Positions 52,964-60,915 are shown, numbered from the stretch's first letter. The stretch: 64,000 nucleotides of DNA from SKVR01 sp046291875 (GCA_046291875.1 JBKBSF010000018.1:1-64000), one strand, 5' to 3'. Notes: generated from the sequence alone by a model not told the origin. Numbers and translations are program-made.

Positions 52964-53356
52964 ATGAAGAAAACCCATATAGCTGCACTGGTATTCATCG
53001 TTATTGGCATTGCTGCCATCATTACCACGGTGTATGATGCCGATACCTATGCCAGCTTTGAGCAGGCAAGGGAAAATCCGGGTCGCCAGTTTCACATCAT
53101 CGGCGAACTCAACCCCGGGAAGCCCGTTGAAGAACGCATTGAGCAAAATACCCTTTTGTTTACCTTCTCCATGTTCGACAACAAAGGAGGGGAGAGCCAG
53201 GTAATATATTTTGGAGCCAAGCCCCAGGATTTTGAGAAACTGGATCAGATTGTGCTGGTGGGAAGCTACCAGGAGAATGTGTTTGTGGCCTCACAGCTTT
53301 TGCTCAAATGTCCTTCAAAATACAATCCGGAAGAGTTTGAAACCGCAGGCATCTGA
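52964..53356 (+). CDS. ccmE: Heme chaperone CcmE, CxxxY variant
   Basis: 130 residues. One N-terminal membrane anchor (HIAALVFIVIGIAAIITTVY) is followed by the OB-fold domain (FHIIGELNPG, LLFTFSMFDNKG, QIVLVGSYQENVFVASQLLL). The heme-binding region reads LLKCPSKYNPEEF. Cys116 stands where E. coli CcmE has its heme-binding His130, and Tyr120 is kept, giving CxxxY in place of HxxxY. Such CxxxY CcmE proteins are described from archaea and some bacteria with a variant System I. The gene closes the ccmBCDE cluster, 62 bases after ccmD; ccmF and ccmH do not follow. Function in heme transfer is expected, but the linkage chemistry would differ. Confidence 0.9.
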   Translation: MKKTHIAALVFIVIGIAAIITTVYDADTYASFEQARENPGRQFHIIGELNPGKPVEERIEQNTLLFTFSMFDNKGGESQVIYFGAKPQDFEKLDQIVLVGSYQENVFVASQLLLKCPSKYNPEEFETAGI

Positions 53357-53412
53357 GAGTGTCTGGTAATCCGGGATCCTGTTCCAGGGAGATCTGAAAC
53401 CCCAAAAAAGAA

Positions 53413-53491
53413 GCTGCCCCTGAAGCAGTTGTTTCGGGTGGGGCTATTGTTTTCACAATCTCCCGAAACAAACCCCTGTTTTGGAGGCAGC
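53413..53491. other. Nested inverted repeats between convergent ccmE and lpxD-like genes
   Basis: Outer arms GCTGCC (53413-53418) and GGCAGC (53486-53491) enclose perfect inner arms TTGTTTCGGG (53429-53438) and CCCGAAACAA (53462-53471). Lying between two converging genes, the structure may act as a terminator for both, although its loop is large and no classical T run follows closely on either side. Confidence 0.5.
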
Positions 53492-53513
53492 CTGAATAAA
53501 GTCTTGTTGTTTT

Positions 53514-54443
53514 TCAGGTAAGTTTTTCGAAAATTTCCGGTAGTTTTTTTACCAGTGCCAGTTCGCGCATTTTCTCTCTGGCTTCCTGCACCGGAGAGCC
53601 AAAATAGGTTTTGCCCCCTTCAATACTTTTGGAAATGCCTGATTGGCCCAGTACTACGGCTCCCTTGCCAATGGTAAGGTCTTTCTGTACGCCCACCTGG
53701 CCCCACAATATCACATTGTCTTCTACCACTACACAGCCGGCAACTCCCACTTGCGAAGCAAAAAGGCAGTTCTTGCCTATAACAGTATCGTGCCCTATCT
53801 GGATGTGATTGTCGAGCTTGGTGCCCCATCTGATAATAGTATCGCCCGATACTCCTTTGTCTACAGTACAGCAGGCTCCGATCTCAACGTGATCCTCGAT
53901 AATGGCCCGTCCGCACGATTCCATCTTGTCCCAGAATTCGGGGCGGCGCTTGAAGTAAAAGGCATCAGCACCAATTACGGTACCCGAATGCAGTATCACA
54001 TGATCGCCGATTACACTGTGGTCGTAGATGCTTACATTGGCATGGATGATGCAGTTTTTGCCAATGGTTACATGATTTCCGATGAATACACCAGGTTGAA
54101 TTACAGTTCCTTCGCCGATCTTTGCCGTAGGGCTGATCATGCTCTGCGAGGCCTCAAAGGGGCGGAACTGTTGGGTGAGGTATACATAATCGCGAAAGGG
54201 ATCATCCGAGAAAATCAGTGCTTTGCCCGCCGGGCATTCCACCTCTTTGTTGATCAGGATGGTGGTGGCACGTGAAGCCAGCGCTTTGTCGTAATACTTG
54301 GGATGGTCTACAAAAGTAAGATCGCCGGGTTCCACTTTATGAATCTCATTGATTCCACTTACCACAAATTGCGGATCGCCCACAAAGCGTGCATCTATCA
54401 TCCCTGCAATCTGCTGCAGAGTTTGTACTGGAGATAACCTCAT
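53514..54443 (-). CDS. lpxD: UDP-3-O-acylglucosamine N-acyltransferase (LpxD-like)
   Basis: 309 residues. The N-terminal uridine-binding-like domain (FVGDPQFVVSGINEIHKVEPGDLTFVDHPKYY) is followed by a left-handed parallel beta-helix of hexapeptide repeats (IGEGTVIQPGVFIGNHVTIG, IGADAFYF). NHIQIGHDTVIGKNC carries the His pair of the active-site region. LpxD adds the N-linked acyl chain in lipid A synthesis using acyl-ACP. It lies 24 bases after efp on the same strand. In Bacteroidota a second LpxD-like gene commonly follows efp apart from the main lpxD-lpxC/fabZ-lpxA cluster, so this may be that paralogue rather than the housekeeping LpxD. Confidence 0.82.
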   Translation of the reverse strand: MRLSPVQTLQQIAGMIDARFVGDPQFVVSGINEIHKVEPGDLTFVDHPKYYDKALASRATTILINKEVECPAGKALIFSDDPFRDYVYLTQQFRPFEASQSMISPTAKIGEGTVIQPGVFIGNHVTIGKNCIIHANVSIYDHSVIGDHVILHSGTVIGADAFYFKRRPEFWDKMESCGRAIIEDHVEIGACCTVDKGVSGDTIIRWGTKLDNHIQIGHDTVIGKNCLFASQVGVAGCVVVEDNVILWGQVGVQKDLTIGKGAVVLGQSGISKSIEGGKTYFGSPVQEAREKMRELALVKKLPEIFEKLT

Positions 54444-54467
54444 TATTGAAGAGTAGATGATGAAAAA

Positions 54468-55031
54468 TTATTTTACACGCTCAGAGTAAGAACCATCGCG
54501 GGTGTCAACGCGGATCCTTTCGCCGGTTTCGATGAAAAGAGGAACGTTTACAATGGCTCCGGTTTCAACGGTAGCGGGCTTAAGAGTATTGGTTGCTGTA
54601 TCTCCTTTTACACCGGGTTCAGAATAGGTGATCTCCAGTTCAACGAAAGGAGGCAACTCACAGGTAAGCGGAGTTTCAGTATCGGCATGAAAAACGATCT
54701 CAACTTCTTGACCTTCTTTGAGAAGCTGCGGAGCATTGATGATCTCTTCAGGAATGGGAATTTGTTCGTAGGTTTCACGATGCATAAAGTTGTAACCCAT
54801 ATCGTCTTTATAAAGAAACTGGTAGGGCCTGCGCTCTACACGGGCTACATCAATCTTTACTCCTGCATTGAAGGTGTTAGGGATTACCTTGCCGGTTTTC
54901 AGGTTGCGAAGCTTTGTGCGCACAAAAGCTGCACCTTTGCCAGGCTTTACATGCTGAAATTCTACTATCGTATACAACTCGTTGTTGAATACGAGACACA
55001 ATCCATTTCTGAAGTCTGCGGTAGTTGCCAT
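54468..55031 (-). CDS. efp: Translation elongation factor P
   Basis: 187 residues, normal length. The KOW-like N-terminal domain has FQHVKPGKGAAFVRTKLRN, with Lys32 at the tip equivalent to the modified E. coli Lys34. The two OB domains follow, with YNFMHRETYEQ, LPPFVELEITYSEPGVKGDT and the C-terminal signature NVPLFIETGERIRVDTRDGS. EF-P relieves ribosome stalling at polyproline. A good Bacteroidota promoter lies upstream, and the LpxD-like gene follows after 24 bases, so the two are co-transcribed. No epmA/epmB-type modification genes are nearby. Confidence 0.97.
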   Translation of the reverse strand: MATTADFRNGLCLVFNNELYTIVEFQHVKPGKGAAFVRTKLRNLKTGKVIPNTFNAGVKIDVARVERRPYQFLYKDDMGYNFMHRETYEQIPIPEEIINAPQLLKEGQEVEIVFHADTETPLTCELPPFVELEITYSEPGVKGDTATNTLKPATVETGAIVNVPLFIETGERIRVDTRDGSYSERVK

Positions 55032-55068
55032 AAAATTTGTTTAGTCTGTAATGTAAAAATTTTGGGTG

Positions 55069-55099
55069 CAAAAATAACGAATTTATGGTTTGCTTGCAA
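55069..55099 (-). promoter_or_regulatory. Bacteroidota-type promoter of efp
   Basis: On the minus strand TTG (complement 55097-55099) and TATTTTTG (complement 55069-55076) are 20 bases apart and end 37 bases before the efp ATG, matching the -33/-7 consensus. Confidence 0.7.
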
Positions 55100-55135
55100 C
55101 GGCATGAAAGTGAATTCATAGCACCCTGGCGAAAA

Positions 55136-56401
55136 TTAATCCATGATCGCCTGATAGATTAAACTTCGCAGTTTGCCATGAATGTCAGACCCGCCAGCCG
55201 GAGTAAGCTGGCTCAGGAATACTACTACCAGACCATCCTGGGGGCTTACCCAGTAGGTTGAATGGTAGGCACCACCCCAACCAAAATCGCCCACAGCACC
55301 TGGTCTTGCAAAGGCTCCCAGATCGGTCACCACATCAAATCCCAGTCCAATGCCCAGCCCCGGGCGAAAGTCGATTTCTGTAAGATGGTTTACGATCATC
55401 AGTTGTACGGTGCGTGGGCTTAGCAAGCGCTGCCCCTCGAGTTCACCTCCATTGAGCATCATCTGTAGAAATCGTCCGTAATCATTTGCGGTAGAAACCA
55501 ATCCGGCTCCCCCCGAAAAACACTTGCGGGGTCCATCTGTATAATGCCCCTGACCAATGCCCATGCCTGGGTCGGGGGCGCGCTCCAGACCATTATCTGT
55601 GGCCGAATACACCACAGCCAGACGGTGGGCTTTCTCCTTCGGAAGGAAGAAATGAGTGTCGTGCATTTGCAAGGGAATAAAGATCCTTTCATGTAAAAAA
55701 ACATCCAGTGGCTGGTTGCTGATTACCTCGATCATGGCACCCAGTATGTCGTTGGCATAGCCATATACAAACCGTTCTCCCGGATGAGCATCAAAAGGAA
55801 GAGAGGCCATACGCCTTACAATCTCCCGGATAGGTTCATCGCGGTCGGCCAGATACCAGGTCTGAAAACCGGCCTCTCTCCAGTATTGCGCTGCCGGCCC
55901 CCATCCGTAGCCAATGCCGGCGGAGTGCGTCAACAGATCGCGGATGGTGATGGGTCGGCTGGCTTGCACTATACCGGTATCTGTCATTACATGGGTTTCC
56001 ATGTATTCGGGAAGGTATTTCCCCACCGGATCGGAAATCAGCAGTTTGCCCTCTTCCTGCAATAACATTACAGCTGTGGCAACAATGGCTTTGGTCTGAG
56101 AGGCAATCCTGAAAATGGCATCCCGCTGCATGGCGTCGCCCGCCTCACGATCGCGCATGCCAAAAGCCTCAAAAAATACTGGTTGCCCGTGGCGCATCAC
56201 CAGGGTTACTCCGCCGCTGATGCGGTCCTGATCAACATATTCCTGCAGTGTGTGCGATAGCCGCTCAAGGCGCGAGGCATCGAAACCCAGTTCCGAGGGG
56301 CGTACCTGGCCTGATAATACTGAAGATTGACCTAGCAGAAGCAGCAGAGTGAAAAATGCCATTGCGGGTCGACTTTGTAAAAGAGTTTTTTTCTTTTGCA
56401 T
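55136..56401 (-). CDS. Serine beta-lactamase-like hydrolase (class C/esterase type)
   Basis: 421 residues from the ATG at 56401; the frame extends 8 codons to a TTG, judged unlikely. A signal peptide (AFFTLLLLLGQSSVLSG) exports it. The beta-lactamase fold shows the SxxK motif in FRIASQTKAIVATAV (near residue 102), the YxN motif in VYGYANDILGAMIE, and in place of KTG a GWGGAYHSTYWV segment (HST). This pattern is typical of the broad class C-like family that includes esterases and D-amino-acid peptidases, so beta-lactam resistance should not be assumed. A lone gene between efp and the tRNA-Cys region. Confidence 0.87.
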   Translation of the reverse strand: MQKKKTLLQSRPAMAFFTLLLLLGQSSVLSGQVRPSELGFDASRLERLSHTLQEYVDQDRISGGVTLVMRHGQPVFFEAFGMRDREAGDAMQRDAIFRIASQTKAIVATAVMLLQEEGKLLISDPVGKYLPEYMETHVMTDTGIVQASRPITIRDLLTHSAGIGYGWGPAAQYWREAGFQTWYLADRDEPIREIVRRMASLPFDAHPGERFVYGYANDILGAMIEVISNQPLDVFLHERIFIPLQMHDTHFFLPKEKAHRLAVVYSATDNGLERAPDPGMGIGQGHYTDGPRKCFSGGAGLVSTANDYGRFLQMMLNGGELEGQRLLSPRTVQLMIVNHLTEIDFRPGLGIGLGFDVVTDLGAFARPGAVGDFGWGGAYHSTYWVSPQDGLVVVFLSQLTPAGGSDIHGKLRSLIYQAIMD

Positions 56402-56572
56402 TACGATTACTGTGATGGTTTTCAATTTGCCTGTTGCGCAGCAATGTTGGCAGTGGCATCAGGGATTAATTAAAAGAAAAGGATGGGCTAAACTAAGGAA
56501 AATATGGGAGATAATGCATTTGTTTTTTATCCTGTTGGTTATTACCCCCAAACCCGATAAGAGGTCATATTA

Positions 56573-56712
56573 CCCCCCAGCCCCCTAAGAGGGGGAGTTT
56601 GGCGGTGCTAGTATTGAGTTTTCTGGCAATAAAGTAGGTCGTGGGCTCTGATCCTTTTAGCTCCGAGTAGCTGATGCCGCCACAAGTCCCCCTTCCAGGG
56701 GGCGGAGGGGGT
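56573..56712. repeat. G/C-rich inverted-repeat element (possible MITE/REP-like)
   Basis: The left arm at 56573-56604 (CCCCCCAGCCCCCT, then AGAGGGGGAGTTTGGCGG) and the right arm at 56676-56712 (CCGCCACAAGTCCCCCTT, then CCAGGGGGCGGAGGGGG) are imperfect inverted copies. Each arm is itself a CCCCC/GGGGG hairpin. About 70 bases lie between them and no gene is inside. The run-rich composition is unlike the surrounding A/T-rich spacer. A partial copy of the left edge (attacccccaaaccc) precedes at about 56541. Confidence 0.65.
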
Positions 56713-56767
56713 GGAGTTTCGTACCCATCAAATAAAAGATGGGAACAAACAAAACTGTGGCAAATTA

Positions 56768-56803
56768 AAAAAGGATCAAAGTATATGAACTTTGATCCTT
56801 TTT
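56768..56803 (-). terminator. Rho-independent terminator of tRNA-Cys
   Basis: AAAAAGGATCAAAG and CTTTGATCCTTTTT form a long perfect stem with a short loop. In minus orientation it begins 3 bases after the tRNA and ends in a T run. Confidence 0.88.
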
Positions 56804-56805
56804 TC

Positions 56806-56879
56806 TGGAGGTTTCGAGCGGATTCGAACCGCTGTAGGAGGTTTTGCAGACCTCTGCCTAGCCACTCGGCCACGAAACC
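56806..56879 (-). tRNA. tRNA-Cys (anticodon GCA)
   Basis: Read on the minus strand: acceptor GGTTTCG pairs with CGAAACC, followed by U73 and an encoded CCA. The D arm is TGGCCGAGTGGCTAGGCA. The anticodon stem GAGGT/ACCTC holds loop CTGCAAA with anticodon GCA. The T arm has GCGGTTCGAATCCGC. U73 and the GCA anticodon are identity elements of tRNA-Cys. Confidence 0.96.
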
Positions 56880-56899
56880 CTGTTTGCTGTTTTGCACTG

Positions 56900-56931
56900 C
56901 AAAAGTAATACTTTTCGAATATATGGCAAAA
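56900..56931 (-). promoter_or_regulatory. Bacteroidota-type promoter of tRNA-Cys
   Basis: On the minus strand TTTTG (complement 56927-56931) and TACTTTTG (complement 56900-56907) are 19 bases apart, an excellent match to the -33/-7 consensus, ending 20 bases before the tRNA. Confidence 0.78.
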
Positions 56932-56994
56932 TAATTACTGAAATCTTCTTCGCGCCGTTCATCTTCGGGCCTTGGGCTTATGGCTCCCAGCTTC

Positions 56995-58017
56995 CTAACC
57001 CATCTTTCCAATCATATTTCTCACGGTATCTTCAAGTGGGCGGTAGGTAAGCCCGAGGTTTTGGCGGCTGCGCGTGGTGTTGTACTTAATAGGATACCCC
57101 ACATTACGTTTTACAAACCGGGGTGTTACTCCAAACAGCCTGCCGATGACGACCATCAGCCCTTTGGGTGCTTTCATCAGCGGGAGACGGTATTTGCCAG
57201 GGTAGAGGTTGCCTATGATTTTTGTTAGGTCCATAAGGCTGCGGGTGCTTTCGGCCAAAATATGCCTTCCTGAAGCATTGGGGTTTTCAAGGGCCAGGAT
57301 GTGTGCATGGGCAACATCGCGCACATCTACAAATCCGAACATAAGCTGGGGGGCACCAAAGAAAAACTTCCCTTTGAGGATATCTTTCATTAGCTGCAAA
57401 CTTTCAGAATCGGAAACAGGCGACAGAGGAGGGCCCAATACAAATGACGGGTTAATAACCACCAGTTGCCATTGGTTCTGGGCATCAGCCAGTTTCCAGG
57501 CTTCCTTTTCTGCAATAAGTTTGGAGTAAGAGTAGGGTTGATGGCTGGCTGAGCTGCTGGTATTAAAGTGTTCTTCGGTAAACTCGCTGAGCCCCTGCTC
57601 CAGCATGTCAATATTATCGCCATTTACGGCAGCAACACTGGAGGTAAGTACTACCTTTTTCACCGTGCCTGAGCGGGTGGCTGCCATAAGCACGTTGCGT
57701 GTGCCCAGCAAGGCCGGATCAAGCAGTTCCCTTTGTGCATCCTTGAAACGAAGTGTAAAAGGAGAGGCTACGTGAATAATAGCCTCTGCGCCATTGGCTG
57801 CAGCATCAAAGCTACCCGGGGTCAAAAGGTTAGCCTCCCATAGCTCCAGGCTGCCGGGAGCGTTCGCAAGAATGGGATCGAACTGGCTGTACTTGTCTTT
57901 GCGGGTTTTGTCACGCACGGTCATACGCACAATATATCCGCGTTCCAGTAATTCTTTTACTACCCAGGAGCCTATGTATCCGGTACCGCCGGTTACCAGT
58001 ATGGTTTTTTTGCTCAT
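56995..58017 (-). CDS. Extended SDR (dihydroflavonol reductase-like NAD(P)-dependent oxidoreductase)
   Basis: 340 residues. TILVTGGTGYIGSWVVKELL gives the GxxGxxG dinucleotide turn of extended short-chain dehydrogenases. Further signatures are IIHVASPFTL, VVLTSSVAAV (catalytic Ser) and PYSYSKLIAEKEAW with the YxxxK pair near residues 161-165. NPSFVLGPPL and DVRDVAHAHILALE are typical of the dihydroflavonol-4-reductase/cinnamoyl-CoA reductase-like subgroup. It reduces or oxidises an unknown small carbonyl or alcohol with NADPH. It is a single gene on the minus strand with a 381-base spacer upstream. Confidence 0.9.
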   Translation of the reverse strand: MSKKTILVTGGTGYIGSWVVKELLERGYIVRMTVRDKTRKDKYSQFDPILANAPGSLELWEANLLTPGSFDAAANGAEAIIHVASPFTLRFKDAQRELLDPALLGTRNVLMAATRSGTVKKVVLTSSVAAVNGDNIDMLEQGLSEFTEEHFNTSSSASHQPYSYSKLIAEKEAWKLADAQNQWQLVVINPSFVLGPPLSPVSDSESLQLMKDILKGKFFFGAPQLMFGFVDVRDVAHAHILALENPNASGRHILAESTRSLMDLTKIIGNLYPGKYRLPLMKAPKGLMVVIGRLFGVTPRFVKRNVGYPIKYNTTRSRQNLGLTYRPLEDTVRNMIGKMG

Positions 58018-58398
58018 GTTTGATGATTTGTAATGTTGAAAACTATCTAGTAAAACAATATTTTTTGATTATTGTTTGGTGCTGTGGTTACGATAATTTC
58101 TCTTTGTGGGTAGGAAGGTTTTCTCTGATTCGTTTGGCTGTTGATTGTTTCCCTTTTTTAAGAACTGGTAAGTCTTTCTGCTGCAATGGGAAGATATTTC
58201 TTGAAAAAGAAACTCTGCTCGCAAGAAAATGAATAAGCATTTATTTTTCACTTATTGTAACAAATGCTATGTGATTTCGTCTTATTGCCAGATTCTGAAT
58301 TCCCATCCCCATTCACTTCGGCTGAAATGTACTTGAAGGTTTGTGGGATTGGGTTCCGCTTTTCTCACAAGTAAACAAACCTACTATTACTTATTTGT
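58018..58398. other. Divergent intergenic region
   Basis: 381 A/T-rich bases between the outward-facing SDR and head-GIN genes. It must contain both promoters, but no convincing TTG/TAnnTTTG pair, repeat or RNA gene was found. Confidence 0.4.
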
Positions 58399-59148
58399 AT
58401 GACGCAAAACTTTAAAAATCAAAACAGAAGTTTATCTCTCGCAGCAATAGGTTCAAAAGCTATTCAACGGTTTCAGATGGGCAAAGGTGTTCGTACCTCT
58501 GTATTTCTGTCGACTTTTGTGTTGGTTGCTGTTCTGTTCACCGCATGCGTTGATCTCGACCGCGGTACCGAGACTATTGCTGGCAATGGGCCGGTTGTAA
58601 CGGCAGACTACGATATCAGCCTTTTTAAAAACATTCACAGTGCCATCGGGGCCAATGTTAATATCATTGAGGCCGAGCATCCGAGAGTCAGTGTAAGTAT
58701 GCAGGAAAATCTCTTTCAGTATCTAACCGTAAAGAATGAAGGCGACAACCTCTCTTTTTCCTTTGGTAACCGAACCATACAAAGTGCCCAGCTGGTGGTG
58801 ATAGATGTGTATACTCCCAATGTGGAAAAATTTCATCTTACCGGGGCCGGAGTGATACTCTCTGATTTGCCGGTAAAAGAAATCCACGTATCTGGTAGCG
58901 GAGGCTTCCGTTTCAAAGGAGCTTCCGAAGAGGTACTGGTCAATGTTTCAGGTGTGGCTGAGGTTAACCTCTTCGATATGCCGGTCAATAAAGCAGATAT
59001 CCGTATAGCCGGTTCGGCAACTGTGCGTGTGCATGTTGCTCAGACCCTCAATGTTTTCATCTCAGGCGTGGGCAACATTTATTACAAGGGAAATCCCACC
59101 ATCAGTCAAACCGTCAGTGGCGTGGGTAATATCGAAAAAGTGGATTAA
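58399..59148 (+). CDS. Head-GIN domain (DUF2807) lipoprotein
   Basis: 249 residues from the ATG at 58399. The ATG at 58477 would give a normal-length lipoprotein signal (MGKGVRTSVFLSTFVLVAVL, lipobox LFTAC) and may be the true start. The rest is the right-handed beta-helical head-GIN domain: YDISLFKNIHSAIGANVNII, LTGAGVILSD, VSGSGGFRF, ISGVGNIYYKGNP and VSGVGNIEKVD, a chain of short beta turns with SGxG/GxG corners. These proteins are common on Bacteroidota surfaces or in the periplasm; the function is unproven. A terminator follows the gene. Confidence 0.87.
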   Translation: MTQNFKNQNRSLSLAAIGSKAIQRFQMGKGVRTSVFLSTFVLVAVLFTACVDLDRGTETIAGNGPVVTADYDISLFKNIHSAIGANVNIIEAEHPRVSVSMQENLFQYLTVKNEGDNLSFSFGNRTIQSAQLVVIDVYTPNVEKFHLTGAGVILSDLPVKEIHVSGSGGFRFKGASEEVLVNVSGVAEVNLFDMPVNKADIRIAGSATVRVHVAQTLNVFISGVGNIYYKGNPTISQTVSGVGNIEKVD

Positions 59149-59170
59149 AACGTGCTAACGTGTTTTTCAG

Positions 59171-59203
59171 CAAGGGTGTCAGAGAAACTGATACCCTTTT
59201 TTT
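59171..59203 (+). terminator. Rho-independent terminator after the head-GIN gene
   Basis: AAGGGTGTCAG and CTGATACCCTT pair with one G-T wobble around AGAAA and run into seven T. It lies 23 bases after the stop and inside a longer open frame that begins at 59152, which argues for the later start (59308) of the next gene. Confidence 0.85.
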
Positions 59204-59307
59204 GCAAGTTGAGACCTGCTCAGGTCAAAATGATACTCGTTCGAAATGTGCGTAATGTAGTTTTGCTGCAAAACTCATTTTTTCATTATCTGAAACATTT
59301 TAAAGCG

Positions 59308-60417
59308 ATGAAGCACATTCTTTCCTCTGTATTTTTTATCCATGGAGCCATTCACTTGATGGGTTTCCTTTCTGGTTTTCAGCTGGCACGAATCGATCAG
59401 ATGCCGACAGGCATCAGTCGGCTGCAGGCAGTATTCTGGTTGCTGGCATTTTTAATGTTTGTACTCTCGGGCTGGGCTTACCTGGCAGGGAGAAACTACT
59501 GGCCCTTATGCACTCTGGCGGCAGTGGTCATTTCTACGTTCCTGATTGCCGGGGTTTGGGCTGATGCGCGATATGGTATGCCTGCCAATGTTTTACTCGC
59601 CCTGGTGGCGGTGTTGTCCATTTCCTCATGCAACATTCAAAAGAAAACAGGGCAGGAAACTTCCCGAATTCTGCAGGCCGGATATACGGCTAATCCATCC
59701 ATCGTACAAGCAGAAGATCTGGCCCATCTTCCTCAACCGGTGCAAAAGTGGTTGTTGTCGTGTGGCATTGTTGGCAAAGAACAAATTTACAATGTTCGTG
59801 TAAGGCAGCACGCTCTTATGAAAATGAAACCGGAGCAGAAGGACTGGTATACCGCAGAAGCCTTGCAATATACCACTACCCTGGAACCTGCATTTATCTG
59901 GACCGTTAAGATGAAGATGTCGCCCCTGGTTACGGTGTCCGGACGTGATAGGTATGAAGACGGAAAGGGGCACATGCTTATGCGGGTAAACAATCTGGTA
60001 AATGTGGTGAATGAAACCGGCGAAAAACTGGATCAGGGCACTTTGCAGCGATTCCTGGGCGAGCTGGTCTGGATGCCCTCCCTGGCATTGAGCCCCTATA
60101 TCCAATGGCAGGAGCTTGATGAAAATTCTGCCATCGCTACCATGACCTATAAGGGCACTTCGGGCAGTGGTACGTTTTATTTTAACGAACGGGGCGATTT
60201 TGTTAAGTTTGTAGCTTTGCGGTATATGGGAAACAAGGCCGATGCTCAAAAACTGCCCTGGATACTCACCGTAAACGATTATGCCATTTTTGACGGAATA
60301 AAAGTCCCTGCCAGTATGCAGGCAACATGGCAACTGGAACAGGGTGACTGGACGTGGCTGAAGCTGCGTATTTCCGATCTGCAATTTAATGTATCGTATG
60401 CTGAAGAAGCAGAGTAA
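59308..60417 (+). CDS. DUF6544/DUF6920-like membrane protein
   Basis: 369 residues from the ATG at 59308; an open frame reaching back to 59152 runs through the preceding terminator and is not used. The first 110 residues hold four membrane helices (SSVFFIHGAIHLMGFLSGF, LQAVFWLLAFLMFVLSGWA, LAAVVISTFLIAGVW, VLLALVAVLSISS). The soluble part opens with LPQPVQKWLLSCGIVG and continues QHALMKMKPEQKDWYTAEAL, LVTVSGRDRY, GTSGSGTFYFNERGDFVKF. This matches proteins of unknown function with a DUF6544-type domain as I remember the family. Function unknown. Confidence 0.7.
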   Translation: MKHILSSVFFIHGAIHLMGFLSGFQLARIDQMPTGISRLQAVFWLLAFLMFVLSGWAYLAGRNYWPLCTLAAVVISTFLIAGVWADARYGMPANVLLALVAVLSISSCNIQKKTGQETSRILQAGYTANPSIVQAEDLAHLPQPVQKWLLSCGIVGKEQIYNVRVRQHALMKMKPEQKDWYTAEALQYTTTLEPAFIWTVKMKMSPLVTVSGRDRYEDGKGHMLMRVNNLVNVVNETGEKLDQGTLQRFLGELVWMPSLALSPYIQWQELDENSAIATMTYKGTSGSGTFYFNERGDFVKFVALRYMGNKADAQKLPWILTVNDYAIFDGIKVPASMQATWQLEQGDWTWLKLRISDLQFNVSYAEEAE

Positions 60418-60475
60418 TAAGCATGCGCCGTTTTTCACTAACTTTGGAGCTTCGAAAACTTTAAAAACCTTTCTT

Positions 60476-60835
60476 ATGTCAAAAATACTTCTGGAAAATA
60501 TGGAGTTCTTTGCCTACCATGGCTGTTTTAAAGAAGAGCAGATTATAGGCAATCAGTTTATAGTGAATATGGAGATACATACCGATACCCAAAAGGCAGA
60601 GCACTCCGATCACCTCACTGATACAGTAAATTATCAGGAAGTTTATAATACCATTCGCGGGCAGATGGATATCAAAAGTCATTTGCTGGAGCATGTGGGA
60701 AGGCGAATGCTGGATGCGGTGATGGAGAAATTTGAAAGCATTACCTATGCCAAAGTGAAAATCAGCAAAATGCATCCACCCATGGGGGGCAAAATGCAAT
60801 GCGTGAGTCTTGAATTGGAACAAAGCGCTCTCTGA
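60476..60835 (+). CDS. folB: Dihydroneopterin aldolase
   Basis: 119 residues from the ATG at 60476, the standard family start (MSKILLENMEFFAYHGCF). The FolB fold motifs are present: EFFAYHGCFKEEQIIGNQFI, TVNYQEVYNTI with the catalytic-site Glu/Tyr region, and VKISKMHPPMGGKMQCVSLE with the conserved Lys and Pro-Pro. It splits dihydroneopterin to hydroxymethyl-dihydropterin in folate synthesis. TAACTTTG at 60439-60446 matches a -7 promoter element 30 bases upstream, but no -33 TTG is evident. glnS follows after 80 bases. Confidence 0.93.
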   Translation: MSKILLENMEFFAYHGCFKEEQIIGNQFIVNMEIHTDTQKAEHSDHLTDTVNYQEVYNTIRGQMDIKSHLLEHVGRRMLDAVMEKFESITYAKVKISKMHPPMGGKMQCVSLELEQSAL

Positions 60836-60915
60836 TTTCCCTTTTCTGTTGCATAAGATTATTTTTTACTTTTGCACCTTGCTTTTGCTTTATCAAATCA
60901 TTTATTGTAGAAAAA

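Noticed and set aside
55136..56401. Beta-lactam resistance gene
   Set aside because: SxxK and YxN are present but the KTG position is replaced and the sequence fits the wide esterase/peptidase-like class C family, so resistance is not supported.
56565..57011. 148-codon minus-strand frame across the tRNA-Cys region
   Set aside because: It runs through the tRNA gene, its terminator and the inverted-repeat element, so it cannot be a real protein gene.
59152..59307. Upstream extension of the DUF6544-like gene to an ATG at 59152
   Set aside because: The extension contains the terminator of the preceding gene, and its translation lacks a signal or family features; 59308 starts directly with a membrane helix.
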